Part shown: piece after piece, positions 15,229 to 15,599 of the stretch
Layout: each line of letters begins with the position of its first letter
How positions within the stretch are numbered: position 1 is the stretch's first letter
DNA from: UBA1738 sp003453455
GTDB taxonomy: Bacteria > Bacillota > Clostridia > UBA1381
DNA length: 15,599 nucleotides
Reading direction: 5' to 3'
Assembly (NCBI GenBank): GCA_946621875.1
Contig: CAMOOX010000031.1
Span: 1-15,599, forward strand
The notes under the pieces: generated by a model
What the model saw: the letters and a program-made list of their open reading frames with translations, nothing else
What the model was told of the DNA's origin: nothing
The model's database searches: none
Position numbers and translations under genes: made by a program

Positions 15229-15599
15229 ATGGCTGAAAAGGTATTGATGAAAGGAAATGAGGCTATTGCAGAAGCTGCAATAAAAGCAGGCTGCCGTCAC
15301 TATTTCGGATATCCGATAACACCGCAGACGGAGATTGCGGCATATATGGCAAAAAGAATGCCTAAAATCGGCGGAACATTTTTGCAGGCAGAAAGCGAAA
15401 TTGCAGCAATAAATATGGTTTATGGAGTATCATCGGCAGGAAAGAGGGTAATGACCTCCTCTTCAAGCCCCGGTGTTGCATTAAAAAGCGAAGGTCTTTC
15501 ATATCTTGCAGGTGCAGACCTTCCTGCATTTGTAGTAAATGTTCAAAGAGGCGGTCCCGGTCTTGGCGGAATACAACCCTCTCAGTCGGACTATTTCCA
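15229..15599 (+). CDS. vorB: 2-oxoisovalerate:ferredoxin oxidoreductase subunit VorB, 5' part
   Basis: The first 123 codons of an alpha-type 2-oxoacid:ferredoxin oxidoreductase subunit, cut by the right edge. It begins MAEKVLMKGNEAIAEAAI and continues with FGYPITPQTE, QAESEIAAINMVYG and VQRGGPGLGG. These are hallmarks of the pyrimidine-binding PFOR/KOR domain and fit the set annotated as VorB (3-methyl-2-oxobutanoate dehydrogenase) particularly well. The enzyme interconverts a 2-oxoacid plus CoA with acyl-CoA, CO2 and reduced ferredoxin, and needs TPP supplied by a beta subunit expected just beyond the window. AGGTAGG (15213-15219) is the ribosome binding site. A 2-oxoglutarate enzyme (KorA) is the main alternative; the T-box context favours branched-chain 2-oxoacids. 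Confidence 0.85.
   Translation, partial: MAEKVLMKGNEAIAEAAIKAGCRHYFGYPITPQTEIAAYMAKRMPKIGGTFLQAESEIAAINMVYGVSSAGKRVMTSSSSPGVALKSEGLSYLAGADLPAFVVNVQRGGPGLGGIQPSQSDYF

Overview
The window is AT-rich and comes from the chromosome of an anaerobic, low-GC Gram-positive bacterium, most likely a clostridium. The evidence is the DapL route to meso-diaminopimelate and lysine, strong AGGAGG-type ribosome binding sites, sigma-A promoters with 17-base spacers (several with an extended TGn), two T-box leaders, and a ferredoxin-dependent 2-oxoacid oxidoreductase. There is no phage, transposase, CRISPR array, rRNA or tRNA in the window.

Layout, left to right. Bases 1-339 hold no gene but several nested inverted repeats and terminator-like hairpins. 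A ZIP-family metal transporter follows (340-1110). A strong promoter and a hairpin-bearing leader precede dapF-dapL (1271-3318), two steps of diaminopimelate synthesis. A THUMP-domain 23S rRNA methyltransferase on the minus strand (3340-4485) converges on dapL, and the two genes share a bidirectional terminator. Divergent promoters (4515-4600) separate it from secD-secF (4642-6819), the membrane proteins that assist Sec export. A palindromic terminator is followed by metY-metA (6881-9075), overlapping by one base, which make homocysteine by O-acetylation of homoserine and direct sulfhydrylation.

The right third is the most interesting part. Two promoter + T-box + gene units lie in tandem (9092-11680 and 11696-14324). 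Each gene encodes the same unusual three-part protein: an XRE-type helix-turn-helix, a cupin domain and a complete AMP-forming acyl-CoA synthetase. The second unit runs on as an operon into a P-loop ATPase, a 2x[4Fe-4S] ferredoxin subunit and VorB, the 2-oxoisovalerate:ferredoxin oxidoreductase alpha-type subunit, which is cut by the window edge. Folding the two leaders by hand gives the same compact specifier loop in both, with AUC (Ile) in the first and GUA (Val) in the second. Both antiterminator bulges read UGGU, which matches tRNAs with discriminator base A.

The model I infer is a salvage route to branched-chain amino acids. When Ile- or Val-tRNA is uncharged, the cell turns on synthetases that activate branched-chain fatty acids (2-methylbutyrate, isobutyrate). 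It also turns on a ferredoxin-dependent oxidoreductase that reductively carboxylates the acyl-CoA to the 2-oxoacid, ready for transamination. The T-boxes, domain order and operon are seen directly. The substrates, the direction of the pathway and the specifier assignment are inference.
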